Of a stretch of 64,000 nucleotides of DNA, positions 1 through 7,731 are shown piece after piece (within the stretch, counting starts at the first letter, position 1; each line of letters opens with the position of its first letter). The position numbers and the translations under genes are program-made. The stretch comes from UTCHB3 sp002050155. GTDB lineage: Bacteria; Bacteroidota; Ignavibacteria; Ignavibacteriales; Ignavibacteriaceae. Location of the stretch: positions 1,860,001 to 1,924,000 of the forward strand of contig CP129491.1 of assembly GCA_030584105.1 (NCBI GenBank). Direction: 5' to 3'. The notes under the pieces are model-generated. The model saw nothing but the letters and a program-made list of their open reading frames with translations. It was not told the DNA's origin and made no database searches.

Positions 1-756
1 TTCAGAAAGGCTAAAGTTAAGTTTTTGGTTTGATTGCTCGGCAAAAAAGAGATTAAGCGCTTGATTAAGCAAAACATCTATATCAGAGCAGCGATATTTT
101 TCAATTTTTTCAGTATATACCACAAACATAAAAGGGTTGCACCCACAGGCAGCATCATAAATCTTCAGTTTTTCGCCATTTGGGGCTAACTCCGAAAAAA
201 TTGTTTCAATAAACAGAGGGTAAAAACTCATCCTTTCTGCGGTTGATACATGTGAACGCAAAATTTTTTCGATTCTATCCTGCGCGTATATAATTTTTTC
301 GATTCTATCCTGCGAGCGCAATTTTTTTTCGACTCTATCCGATTTCCAAGTACTGCTCTCACCACTACCACCCACAGAATCAACGATTTTATCTTCGTCT
401 TCTATTTTGTTTTTACCATTTTTCGAAAAATCATTGTTTCTCGATTCTGTTATCGGCACCATACCGTTGCCATTGATCCCCGTGCCTCGGTTTTTGTTAT
501 ATGGTAATTCGGCAGATAAATTAGCATCCGTCCCCTTCCCTGCAAATTCCAAAACTGAGCCGAATTCATCCGAAATATATGCGCCGTAAATCTGATGAAG
601 TTTCTTTTTAACGCTTTTTTCAGCCGCTTTTTCTCTGTTATAGCGCTGCAACATCATTCGAATCGTGCGACGGATCGTCCCCTCATATAGCCGCGAATAC
701 TTCCCGGAGCGCCTTATTGCTTCTAAAATCCGCTCTTCTGCTTTTTCCTTATCCAT
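1..756 (-). CDS. ArmA/Rmt-like 16S rRNA methyltransferase homologue, 3' end outside window
   Basis: The frame is open for 252 codons from the ATG at 756 to the window edge, so the C-terminal part is missing. The N-terminus (MDKEKAEERILEA) and the KKLHQIYGAY segment near residues 51-60 resemble the N-terminal helical domain of ArmA. Residues 169-175 read HVSTAER, matching the H-[AVS]-S-T-x-E-R signature of the family. Residues 201-208 read DAACGCNP, the SAM-binding motif, and YRCSDID follows near 221. Known members methylate N7 of G1405 in 16S rRNA h44 and give high-level aminoglycoside resistance; that activity is inferred here. About 85 extra residues (roughly 63-165) separate the N-terminal domain from the HVST motif and end in three 10-residue DR[IV]EK repeats. 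The start is preceded by a tandem micro-ORF array. tgt lies upstream on the same strand. Confidence 0.8.
   Translation of the reverse strand, partial: MDKEKAEERILEAIRRSGKYSRLYEGTIRRTIRMMLQRYNREKAAEKSVKKKLHQIYGAYISDEFGSVLEFAGKGTDANLSAELPYNKNRGTGINGNGMVPITESRNNDFSKNGKNKIEDEDKIVDSVGGSGESSTWKSDRVEKKLRSQDRIEKIIYAQDRIEKILRSHVSTAERMSFYPLFIETIFSELAPNGEKLKIYDAACGCNPFMFVVYTEKIEKYRCSDIDVLLNQALNLFFAEQSNQKLNFSLSE
261..345 (-). repeat. In-frame 30-bp tandem repeat, about 3 copies, inside the ArmA-like gene
   Basis: The plus-strand core TTTTTTCGATTCTATCCTG recurs every 30 bp (about 264, 294 and a one-base variant near 324). It encodes the 10-residue DR[IV]EK repeat just before the HVST motif. Its length is a multiple of three, so the frame is kept. 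Confidence 0.85.
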
Positions 757-834
757 CAGATAAAATCACAGCTTTCGTCCATCAGATAAAATCATTACTT
801 TCGTCCATCAGATAAAATCACAATCTTTATCCAT
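756..834 (-). promoter_or_regulatory. 26-bp tandem array forming three coupled 8-codon micro-ORFs ahead of the ArmA-like gene
   Basis: ATG codons occur at 834, 808, 782 and 756 on the minus strand, exactly 26 bp apart. The first three open 8-codon frames reading MDKDCDFI, MDESNDFI and MDESCDFI. Each ends in TGA whose A is the A of the next ATG (TGATG), and the last TGATG starts the methyltransferase gene. This arrangement is seen directly. A translational re-initiation or leader-peptide role is inference; the array may equally be a by-product of tandem duplication of the gene's 5' end. I see no strong Shine-Dalgarno sequence before the first ATG. Confidence 0.7.
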
Positions 835-956
835 TAGTCAAAAATCACTACTTTTCGAAATAACAAAACATGGGTTTTAAACTTAAAATCCGGTTTTCTC
901 TTTCCGTAAAATTGCCCGTCAACCACGCAATGACCAACATTTTATTCAAGTACATC

Positions 957-1003
957 TCCACCACCGATTTCCTTCAACTTATTGGTTAGTCTCATGTAAA
1001 AAC
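957..1003 (-). repeat. Degenerate copy of the tgt 3' end just downstream of tgt
   Basis: The sequence from 976 (AACTTATTGGTTAGTCTC) parallels the tgt sequence at 1031 (AACTTATCGGTAAGTCTG), 55 bp away. On the minus strand the copy still encodes FYMRLTNKLKE, where tgt itself ends FYTRLTDKLRAWR. It is read as a decayed tandem duplication of the gene terminus. Confidence 0.7.
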
Positions 1004-1014
1004 TATGTTAAGTA

Positions 1015-2130
1015 TTATCGCCAAGCCCGCAACTTATCGGTAAGTCTGGTGTAAAAACGAAGGTTATGTATGGTTGCCAACCGCCCCGCGAGTGTATCAC
1101 CAATCTTAAAGAGATGGTGCAAATAACTGCGCGAATAATTCCGGCAAGTGAAGCAATCGCACCCCTCTTCAATTGCGCCAAAATCTTTGATGTGTATATC
1201 ATCCTGCATATAAATGTTACGGTAGAACCCCTCTTTCAGGTCATCGCGGGTGTTAATTCCCGCAAAATTTTTAAAAACATAAAGCCGCTTGTGTCTTGCA
1301 TCGCGGGTTGGGATAACACAATCAAAAATCTCATATCCGGCTTCCCACGCTTTCACCAAATTTTCAGGCTTGCCGATCCCAAGCGCATGTTTAGGGAAAT
1401 TTTCGCCGATTAAATCTGCAACATATCCCACCATATCCAACAATTTTCCGTCGTCATCGATGGGCCATCCACCGAACCCAAAGCCGTCAAAACCGATTTC
1501 CAACAGCGCTTCTGCGCAGGCTTTTCGAAGTGTCGGCTCGTTTCCGCCCTGCACCACTGCGAAGAGCAACGGGCGCCCTTCCTCACCCAACTTTCTGATT
1601 TTTAACTGTTCTTCGAACTCTTTTTTGCACCTTTTCGCCCACTTTACTGTCAGTTCAACGCTTTCTTTCTGAGTTTCTCGCGCTGCTACAGGGTGCGTGC
1701 AATAGTCGAGGCAGTACATTATATCCGAACCGATCTTAAACTGATATTTAATGCACTTTTCGGGTGTTAAAATGCTTTTTTCTCTCTCATTTTCCAACCG
1801 GTAAGTGAAGCCGTCTTTGTGAATTGTGCCCGCACCTGATTCGGTTATTAGCGAATAAACCTGAAACCCGCCTGAATCTGAAATCACAGGGCGTTTGAAA
1901 TTCATAAACTTGTGGATACCTCCGGCACCCTGAACGGTTGAAAGTCCCGGCTTTGTGCTCAGGTGAAGTGTGTTAACCACTATTGATTCAACGCCGCAAT
2001 CGGTAAGATCATCCGAATCTACACTACGGACTATTCCCCGGGTGCCGTCAGGCAGAAAAATTGGGAATTTCATTTCACCCGCACGGGTTTTAAGTGCTTT
2101 CATCTGAATCCTTTTTGAGATTTCATTCAC
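1015..2130 (-). CDS. tgt: tRNA-guanine transglycosylase family protein, divergent substrate loop
   Basis: 371 residues, the usual length of bacterial TGT, which exchanges G34 of GUN-anticodon tRNAs for a 7-deazaguanine. Seen: DSGGFQ at 85-90, VQGG near 193-196, the nucleophile context FDCVIPTR at 269-276 (Asp270), and a zinc site CDCxxC at 324-329 with His338/339. Two pocket segments are not canonical: the usual FDECT is LDYCT at 141-145, and the usual GGL[AS]VGE loop is GGWPIDDD at 220-227. The base used may therefore differ from preQ1, but this is inference. It lies 26 bp downstream of rsmI, probably cotranscribed. A degenerate copy of its own 3' end follows it. Confidence 0.85.
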   Translation of the reverse strand: MNEISKRIQMKALKTRAGEMKFPIFLPDGTRGIVRSVDSDDLTDCGVESIVVNTLHLSTKPGLSTVQGAGGIHKFMNFKRPVISDSGGFQVYSLITESGAGTIHKDGFTYRLENEREKSILTPEKCIKYQFKIGSDIMYCLDYCTHPVAARETQKESVELTVKWAKRCKKEFEEQLKIRKLGEEGRPLLFAVVQGGNEPTLRKACAEALLEIGFDGFGFGGWPIDDDGKLLDMVGYVADLIGENFPKHALGIGKPENLVKAWEAGYEIFDCVIPTRDARHKRLYVFKNFAGINTRDDLKEGFYRNIYMQDDIHIKDFGAIEEGCDCFTCRNYSRSYLHHLFKIGDTLAGRLATIHNLRFYTRLTDKLRAWR

Positions 2131-2156
2131 TATGTACTTCTTCTATGCCGGTGTTT

Positions 2157-2876
2157 TCAAAAATCTTCATCTGAACCTTCATCTGCCTCTTTCGATTTTT
2201 GCCTGACAGAGCCTTCAATCAATGCGGTTATTTCACCCCGAAGGTCGGTTTTAGCCAACACTTCGCCCATTTTTGAGAGCGGTGCGCGGACTATTGTTTC
2301 AAATTTTTTGGTCAGCTCAAGGCACACAACGGCACGCCGATCACCCAAAGCTGCAAACGCAGAATTGACCGCTTTAATAATCCGAAATTTTGACTCAAAG
2401 AAAATCAAAGTATGAGGGCTTTCTTTTTCCTCTTCAAAAAACTTGCGCCTTTTACCCTCTTTGCGCGGGGGAAAACCCTTAAAGGTGTAGCCGGCAACAG
2501 GCAAACCGGAAGCCAGTAACGCCGTCTGAACTGCCGATGCACCCGGCACAACCTCGATTTTAAAGCCCGCCTCAACAGCTTTGGCTACCACACGGTAACC
2601 GGGATCGCTTATGCCCGGCATACCCGCATCGGAAACCAAACCAACCTCAGTACCGGAAGCAAGAAGCGATAAAATTTTCCCGCTCGCCTTCTCTTCATTG
2701 TGCTCATGGTACGAAAAAAGGTTCTTCTTCCCCTGAATTTCCAATTTTTGAAGTAACGATCTTGTCGTCCGGGTATCCTCACAAGCGATATATTCCAAAT
2801 CCCTGAGAAGCCGCAACCCACGAAGTGTAATATCCTCAAGATTGCCAATCGGCGTGGAAATTATATACAGCGTCAT
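2157..2876 (-). CDS. rsmI: 16S rRNA (cytidine-1402-2'-O)-methyltransferase
   Basis: 239 residues of the SAM-dependent tetrapyrrole-methylase fold. The N-terminus LYIISTPIGNLEDITLRG, CEDTRTTRS (32-40), VSDAGMPGISDPG (about 80-92) and VPGASAV are characteristic of RsmI, which 2'-O-methylates C1402 in the decoding centre of 16S rRNA. It is shorter than the roughly 280-residue family norm because the C-terminal region is reduced and replaced by an acidic tail. It lies between the second ArmA-like gene and tgt on the same strand. Its 5' end is copied twice upstream in 68-bp steps, and each copy has an ATG. Confidence 0.92.
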   Translation of the reverse strand: MTLYIISTPIGNLEDITLRGLRLLRDLEYIACEDTRTTRSLLQKLEIQGKKNLFSYHEHNEEKASGKILSLLASGTEVGLVSDAGMPGISDPGYRVVAKAVEAGFKIEVVPGASAVQTALLASGLPVAGYTFKGFPPRKEGKRRKFFEEEKESPHTLIFFESKFRIIKAVNSAFAALGDRRAVVCLELTKKFETIVRAPLSKMGEVLAKTDLRGEITALIEGSVRQKSKEADEGSDEDF

Positions 2877-3012
2877 TCGTTATACCCGCCGGGGAATATC
2901 ATGGTAGCGCGCAAAATCTTTGTGGAAATTATATACAAAGCCATTCGTTACACCGGCTTGTAAAGCAAAAAGTAGCAGGCAAAATTATCGTTGAAATTCT
3001 TAATAGTGCCAT
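2854..3012 (-). repeat. 68-bp tandem copies of the rsmI 5' end
   Basis: GTGGAAATTATATACA occurs at 2854 (inside rsmI) and at 2922, and a degenerate version (GTTGAAATTCTTAATA) at 2990, a constant 68-bp step. On the minus strand the copies begin ATG and encode MTLYIISTPI (the gene), MALYIISTKI and MALLRISTII. The outer copies lie between rsmI and the upstream methyltransferase gene. Confidence 0.85.
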
Positions 3013-3014
3013 TT

Positions 3015-3821
3015 TTAACTCTTGGATACGCAAACAACAATTTCGTTTTGAAATGTTAAATAGTCAAGCTCCCAGTTATACAATTTAGCACCTCTTTTCA
3101 GTTCTGCCTCGTGGTTGCCCAGAATATCGGTTTTTTTTGCAACTAAATTAAGAGTCGGGAAGGAAATTAAAACTTTATTTGCCGGAACATTTTTCACTAC
3201 TTCCAAACCCGCCCCCGTTGCACGATGTTCCAAACAATAGTACATTTTGAAAAGAAGCGCTACATCCACTTTTTCAGTCGGAGGTGAAGTGTAAACATCT
3301 CTTTGTTCGCCGAGAGGCTCCAACCCTTCCAACGAAAAATAGAAATTTATAAGGTCAACAAACTGCTCATTTACATCGTAAGCATGATATTTAACCGAAC
3401 GCTCCAGCCCCATCCACCTGAAAGAGAGGGGGTTCAGTGCGCTCGCAAGATCGGAAATGCTCTCCGGTGTGCCCGTGAAGTCAAAAAGCTTTCCGTAATA
3501 CTCACCCAGAAGCTGATTCCGCTCCCGAGTTGAAGAATGTTTTGAGAAAATCGACCAACAAACCCCTCTGATTGCCTTGTCATCTTTTGCCTGAAATGCA
3601 GCAGATAATGCCTCTTTAACCTTTTTGTAGTTCGGTTCACCGAGATATTCAGCCCTTATTCGATGGAGTTTCTTGCGGGCAACCTCTTCGGCTATTTTGA
3701 TGTTTTTGTGCCGCTCAAATTCAGTCGCTAAAACATCCCTTATTGTCTCTTTTGAAATAACGCGATATTTCTTTGAGGCTTCTATTTTCTCCGCAATTTT
3801 CTTTAGTTTTTCGTCGGTCAT
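3015..3821 (-). CDS. ArmA/Rmt-like 16S rRNA methyltransferase homologue with altered SAM motif
   Basis: 268 residues, close to the 250-280 typical of the ArmA/Rmt (FmrO) family. Several blocks align with ArmA: KKLHRIRAEY near 50-59, KHSSTRER at 94-101, YHAYDVNEQF at 145-154, ALLFKMYYCL near 188-197, and ISFPTLNL in the C-terminal third. The motif that reads DFGCGFNP in ArmA is DLASALNP here (124-131), lacking both glycines, so cofactor binding may be altered or lost. The family methylates G1405 of 16S rRNA. It is probably the first gene of an rsmI-tgt-methyltransferase run. It is a paralogue of the gene at 1-756 but far diverged from it. Confidence 0.82.
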   Translation of the reverse strand: MTDEKLKKIAEKIEASKKYRVISKETIRDVLATEFERHKNIKIAEEVARKKLHRIRAEYLGEPNYKKVKEALSAAFQAKDDKAIRGVCWSIFSKHSSTRERNQLLGEYYGKLFDFTGTPESISDLASALNPLSFRWMGLERSVKYHAYDVNEQFVDLINFYFSLEGLEPLGEQRDVYTSPPTEKVDVALLFKMYYCLEHRATGAGLEVVKNVPANKVLISFPTLNLVAKKTDILGNHEAELKRGAKLYNWELDYLTFQNEIVVCVSKS

Positions 3822-4130
3822 TCTTTGGTTATTTATCGTCTTCTTTGTGCTTTGTATCGTTTTGTTTTACCGGTGATGTTTTCAAAGCGGTTTGCAAATC
3901 AACCTGAGTGCCTGCCCTGTGAACATGTGCATGCACTGTGTTCGTGTAGTCGCACCGTGTTCTTGTGCCTCGCTTGCCCTGTCCGAGGCTTTCCGCTCTC
4001 TATTACTTAATTATATCAAAACAAACATTTCAGACCGCCGGTTTACTTTTCAGCTACCAACAAACTTACCTCGCTGAAATTGAAATACACTCTGAAATAC
4101 GCCATGACTATTATATACTCATCAATTAAC
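3822..4130. other. Intergenic region without a recognisable gene
   Basis: 309 bp between the ArmA-like gene and the cold-shock-domain gene. The middle part (about 3910-3990) is locally richer in GC and GTG-containing runs, and the ends are AT-rich. Short open frames here lack ribosome-binding sites and recognisable motifs. It probably carries the promoter of the 3821 gene on the minus strand, but no element was convincingly identified. Confidence 0.4.
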
Positions 4131-4703
4131 TTAATTAGCAGAAATCGAAATCCCCTTCTCATTCAGAAGTTTCACCATATCATCAAACCAGAAAGGCTTT
4201 TTTTCCTGTTGGCTGATTTCCCGGAACCGCAAGCCTTTCAAAAAATTTTCGGTCTCCTCAACGGTTAGATATGGAATAATCGTCGTGGGAAACCCCATAA
4301 TTTTTCTTGAAAAATACATTCTTTCAGTTGTAAACTCGTCCAGATATCCGTTTTTTTTCAACTCACCGAAAACATACAGCAAGTCGAAAAGGTTGGTTTT
4401 CCCCTCATCTAACTCACGCAGTAAGATTACAATCAACCCGGGGATTTTATCAGGCGGAATTTCCGACACTTCATACCAAATCTGATCAACTTTTCGCTTA
4501 TTATCCGGTTTCTGTTTCGAGGTAAAAAAAAGGAAAAACTCGCCTCGCTTTAATTTTTCAAGTTTGCTCTTCTGCTCTTCACGCTTAATTTGAGTAAAAT
4601 GGAAAAACACATCCCCCTCGTAGTATTGGCTGCGCAGAAAACCAAACCCCTTTTCGTTAATCTTCTTAACACGGCAGAAATCGACGGGTTCGCTTCCGGT
4701 CAT
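4131..4703 (-). CDS. Cold-shock-domain protein with a helical C-terminal extension
   Basis: About 190 residues. After the first eight residues comes a cold-shock OB-fold: RVKKINEKGFGFLRS contains an RNP1-like KGFGF, and VFFHFT is the RNP2-like strand. This implies RNA or single-stranded DNA binding. The remaining roughly 120 residues are mostly helical and match nothing I recognise. I chose the ATG at 4703 (MTGSEPVDF), which has a weak GGAAGAAAAGAG upstream; an in-frame ATG at 4763 would add 20 residues that look unrelated to the domain. It stands alone between the methyltransferase cluster and tRNA-Lys. Confidence 0.7.
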   Translation of the reverse strand: MTGSEPVDFCRVKKINEKGFGFLRSQYYEGDVFFHFTQIKREEQKSKLEKLKRGEFFLFFTSKQKPDNKRKVDQIWYEVSEIPPDKIPGLIVILLRELDEGKTNLFDLLYVFGELKKNGYLDEFTTERMYFSRKIMGFPTTIIPYLTVEETENFLKGLRFREISQQEKKPFWFDDMVKLLNEKGISISAN

Positions 4704-4883
4704 CTCTTTTCTTCCAATAATTGTAAAAATCCATCCGTTAAATTTCCGAAATCTGATCCACAATGCAATGTTAATTATCCGCCGCTATATTGTACTAAAC
4801 ACCAACCAATGCAAAATAGCAGCAAAATAATGCAATTAAAATTACCCACAGTGTTTTCCGCAGCGTAAACTACCGGCAATAAA

Positions 4884-4909
4884 AAAGCCCCCGGATTAGC
4901 CGAGGGCTT
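4884..4909 (-). terminator. Rho-independent terminator after tRNA-Lys
   Basis: On the minus strand AAGCCCTCGG, a short loop and CCGGGGGCTT form a GC-rich hairpin followed by TTTTTT. It lies about 25 bp after the tRNA 3' end. Confidence 0.85.
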
Positions 4910-4934
4910 AAATGAACAACCAAAATATCTTTTG

Positions 4935-5008
4935 TGCACCTTGCGGGACTCGAACCCGCGACCTGATGATTAAGAGTCATATGCTCTACCAACTGAGCTA
5001 AAGGTGCA
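4935..5008 (-). tRNA. tRNA-Lys (CTT)
   Basis: A 74-nt cloverleaf can be folded by eye. The 7-bp acceptor stem TGCACCT/AGGTGCA closes it; the D-arm is AGCTCAGTTGGTAGAGC; the anticodon loop CTCTTAA gives anticodon CTT (codon AAG); the T-arm is GCGGGTTCGAGTCCCGC. The outer pair of the anticodon stem is a mismatch. CCA is not encoded. A terminator follows on the same strand. Confidence 0.95.
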
Positions 5009-5097
5009 CCGCAAAATTACGAAATTTCTTTTATATTGCAACGACGGAGTGAAATTTTTCCGAAATTCAATTAAAGGAACACCTTCTGAATATCCCC

Positions 5098-5739
5098 GTG
5101 CTTTGGGAGCGCGTAAGCAACGCCGTGCTGATTCCCGCTGCTTTTATTGCGATCCTCTGGGTCATCAAAATTGTTGAAACCATGACAGGTATCTCCTTCA
5201 GCTGGCTTGGGATTATTCCGCGCGATCCAAGTCATCTCTCTATGATATTGACAGCTTCGCTTGTCCACGGCTCGTTCGAACACTTGAAATACAACACTCC
5301 CCCCCTGTTCATCCTTGGTTTCGCAGTTATTTACTTTTACCCAACCGCTTCTAAGAAAGCTATTCCAATAATGTATGTGCTTACGGGTTTAATTCTGTGG
5401 GTTATCGGGCGGGAGTCGGTGCACCTTGGGTCTTCTTTGGTAATCTACGGGCTTGCTTCTTTCCTTTTTTTCAGCGGAATAGTCCGGCGCGATATTCGCT
5501 CTGTTGGGCTGTCTTTGTTGCTCGTTTTTTTCTACGGCGGAACTTTGGTGATGGGGCTGATACCGTTAGAAAATGGAGTCTCGTGGGAAGGGCATCTTTC
5601 AGGTGGAATTGCAGGGCTGATTACCGCCATCCTGTTCCGACACCTCGATCCCCCAAAAAAATATTCCTGGGAAATCGATGATGACGATGACGACCCGGAA
5701 GACACTAAAGACTACTACAGAAACAATTTTTTTAACTGA
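5098..5739 (+). CDS. Rhomboid-family membrane protein (putative intramembrane serine protease)
   Basis: 213 residues with about six hydrophobic segments. HGSFEHLKYN resembles the TM2 H-x(5)-N region, HLGSSLVIYGL the TM4 serine motif, and EGHLSGGIAGL the TM6 catalytic histidine motif. The serine motif reads GSSL rather than the common GxSG, so catalysis is likely but less certain. The C-terminus carries a run of six aspartates and is probably cytoplasmic. The start used is GTG at 5098; CTG at 5086 lies six bases after AAGGA and could be the real start. It is divergent from tRNA-Lys. Confidence 0.75.
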   Translation: MLWERVSNAVLIPAAFIAILWVIKIVETMTGISFSWLGIIPRDPSHLSMILTASLVHGSFEHLKYNTPPLFILGFAVIYFYPTASKKAIPIMYVLTGLILWVIGRESVHLGSSLVIYGLASFLFFSGIVRRDIRSVGLSLLLVFFYGGTLVMGLIPLENGVSWEGHLSGGIAGLITAILFRHLDPPKKYSWEIDDDDDDPEDTKDYYRNNFFN

Positions 5740-5876
5740 ATATAAATAATCGGTTCAACCGGGGGAAAACAAGCACCCCAACTAAAAATAGAAAACAACG
5801 GCTTCATCCCGCTGTCAAGAACATCCTCTTCATCCCCTTTAAAAAAAGTTCACCCGGCTGTAAAGAAACAACTATC

Positions 5877-6821
5877 TCAACTGAAACTATATTTTCGTTT
5901 GAAATATTCGTAAGCTTCGTTTATTTTTTTTGCTTTTTCTTCCGAACCCTTGCCATTTCTTGCATTTACATCCGGATGGTTAGCTTTCATCTTTTCGCGG
6001 TACTTCTTTTTTATGTTTTCTTTTGAAAAATCACCGTTTAACCCGAGCACACCACCGTAGTAATTTTCCATCGGGTCATAATAATGAGATGAGGCAGCAC
6101 TTCCACTACTCCTGCCCGAATTTTGGTAGCTGCCCGAAGTGTTAGTATTCGCATCGTCATAATCTCTTATAATATCTTCTCTGCCGAATAATAAAAATTG
6201 ATAAAGGTGATTATTCTTCAAGCCGAAGGCATGCAAATACAGGAGCAAAAGATTACCATAAGCGGCTGTTTCCGGAACCGGCTTGCGAGCCTCCTGATAA
6301 AGCTCTTCCAACAAATTCGATAAATGTAGCCAATGCTCATTCCCTTCTATTCTTCCTTCTTCAAACGGGCTTATTAACCGCAAAATGCTTTTCAACCATG
6401 TATCATCGTTGCGGTTGTTGCTTAGTTTGTATAGAATCAGAAAATCGCGAAGCATTAATTGAGTTGACACTTGTGCCATAATCGACGGTCGAGCAATGCT
6501 GCAACTTAAACCAAGATATGTAGCCCGTTCGAGCAAATCCATCAACTTATCAAGATCAACCCCAAACAAAGACATGATAATTTTTGTAACCACCGGAACA
6601 ATTATAATGTCTTCAAGTCCCAACCCACCCGTAAGAAATGCAGCAACCCACCCACCAACGCGTGCAATGTTTCTGGTTACTTTTACGCTATCCAACCCTT
6701 CCATAATCTCAGATACAATCTTTTGGGAGAGGTTATAGGCTCGTTCGTACTCCCTATAGTTGTAGTACTCTAACGCAAACGAATAGTGATGTTCTAATTC
6801 ATAGTAATTTGGAGTTGCCAT
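5877..6821 (-). CDS. J-domain protein with C-terminal DnaJ domain
   Basis: 314 residues. The last 65 or so form a J domain with the HPD signature near residue 283 and the KKKYREKMKANHPD and KKINEAYEYFKRKY helices, implying stimulation of an Hsp70 (DnaK). The first 220 residues are helical and include a hydrophobic stretch (about 52-82) that may be membrane-associated. A serine- and glycine-rich linker separates the two parts. There is no Gly/Phe-rich region or zinc finger, so this is a class III J protein rather than DnaJ itself. It converges with the rhomboid gene. Confidence 0.8.
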   Translation of the reverse strand: MATPNYYELEHHYSFALEYYNYREYERAYNLSQKIVSEIMEGLDSVKVTRNIARVGGWVAAFLTGGLGLEDIIIVPVVTKIIMSLFGVDLDKLMDLLERATYLGLSCSIARPSIMAQVSTQLMLRDFLILYKLSNNRNDDTWLKSILRLISPFEEGRIEGNEHWLHLSNLLEELYQEARKPVPETAAYGNLLLLYLHAFGLKNNHLYQFLLFGREDIIRDYDDANTNTSGSYQNSGRSSGSAASSHYYDPMENYYGGVLGLNGDFSKENIKKKYREKMKANHPDVNARNGKGSEEKAKKINEAYEYFKRKYSFS

Positions 6822-7089
6822 TGTGGTGATGATAAATTTGCGGGTATTTATTTCCCCTGATTATAGTTTTTTTTAGAAGTTGTTCTCTTTTACATCTATT
6901 TTAACGATTTATCATCGGGATTGTGCACAGCACTCGTAAAAGATATTCGTAAGTATGCAGGTAATAAAACTTCCTAATTAACCGGCTTGTAAAGGCTATG
7001 GATTGTGTGGTTCTCTTGTAATAAGCAAACCACTTCGTTCTTAAACTGTTTAATTCTTAAAAAGCTAAACTTCTTAATAGCTTAAACGC

Positions 7090-7644
7090 TTAAAACTCGC
7101 CGTCCCTTTTTTTACGGAAATACATGCTGCGGGTCATCTCGTAACGCCAGACCAACCCGTCAACCGGGTCAACATAATCATCGGTTCTGATAAATTGCAT
7201 GTTCTTCAGAATTTGATTTGAAGGGTTGATTTCCGGTCTTGTGTGCGCAATAACTTTAATTATCGACTCATCTTTGAAAGCAAAGTGCATAAACGCCTTG
7301 GCAGCTTCTGTAGCCAAACCGCGCTGGCGGTAAGCTTTTGCTATACCGTAACTGATTTCAACTACACCATTATTGGGCCTTCCTTTAAAACCACCGGCGC
7401 CCACTAAAGCTTTGTCTTTTCTGTGAACAAAAAGATAGAAACCCCATTCACCAAAGCCCGGACCGTGCGCAAGAAGGTTGTAAATCAGTTCCAAAACTTC
7501 AGTAGCTTCTAAATACCCATCAAAAACCTTCCAACCAAATTCTTTCTCAAAAAGCTCTTCATTTTCTCTCAACAATTGAATATGTCTTGCTTTCGAATTT
7601 ACCAGATCAAGGTTTTCAGTGCGAATTATGAAAGGGTCTGCCAT
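7090..7644 (-). CDS. GNAT-family N-acetyltransferase (RimJ/RimL-like)
   Basis: 184 residues. LVGAGGFKG, VEISYGIAKAYRQRGLATEA and the following helix match the acetyl-CoA-binding core of GNAT enzymes, with the pyrophosphate loop RQRGLA. INPSNQILKNMQF resembles the N-x(2)-S-x(3)-xxx-GF segment of the RimJ/RimL branch, where the target can be a ribosomal protein N-terminus or a small molecule. The substrate cannot be assigned. It is followed by an AT-rich, TTTAAG-rich intergenic run. Confidence 0.8.
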   Translation of the reverse strand: MADPFIIRTENLDLVNSKARHIQLLRENEELFEKEFGWKVFDGYLEATEVLELIYNLLAHGPGFGEWGFYLFVHRKDKALVGAGGFKGRPNNGVVEISYGIAKAYRQRGLATEAAKAFMHFAFKDESIIKVIAHTRPEINPSNQILKNMQFIRTDDYVDPVDGLVWRYEMTRSMYFRKKRDGEF

Positions 7645-7731
7645 GGTTAGAATATTCCGTAAATTTATAAAAATTGAAGTCGCAATTTAATGCTTTTAAA
7701 GGGCTAAATAAAGGTATTTTTTGAACCTGTT

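Noticed and set aside
407..589. 60-residue plus-strand frame
   Set aside because: It is antisense to the ArmA-like gene, whose frame stays open for 252 codons and contains family motifs.
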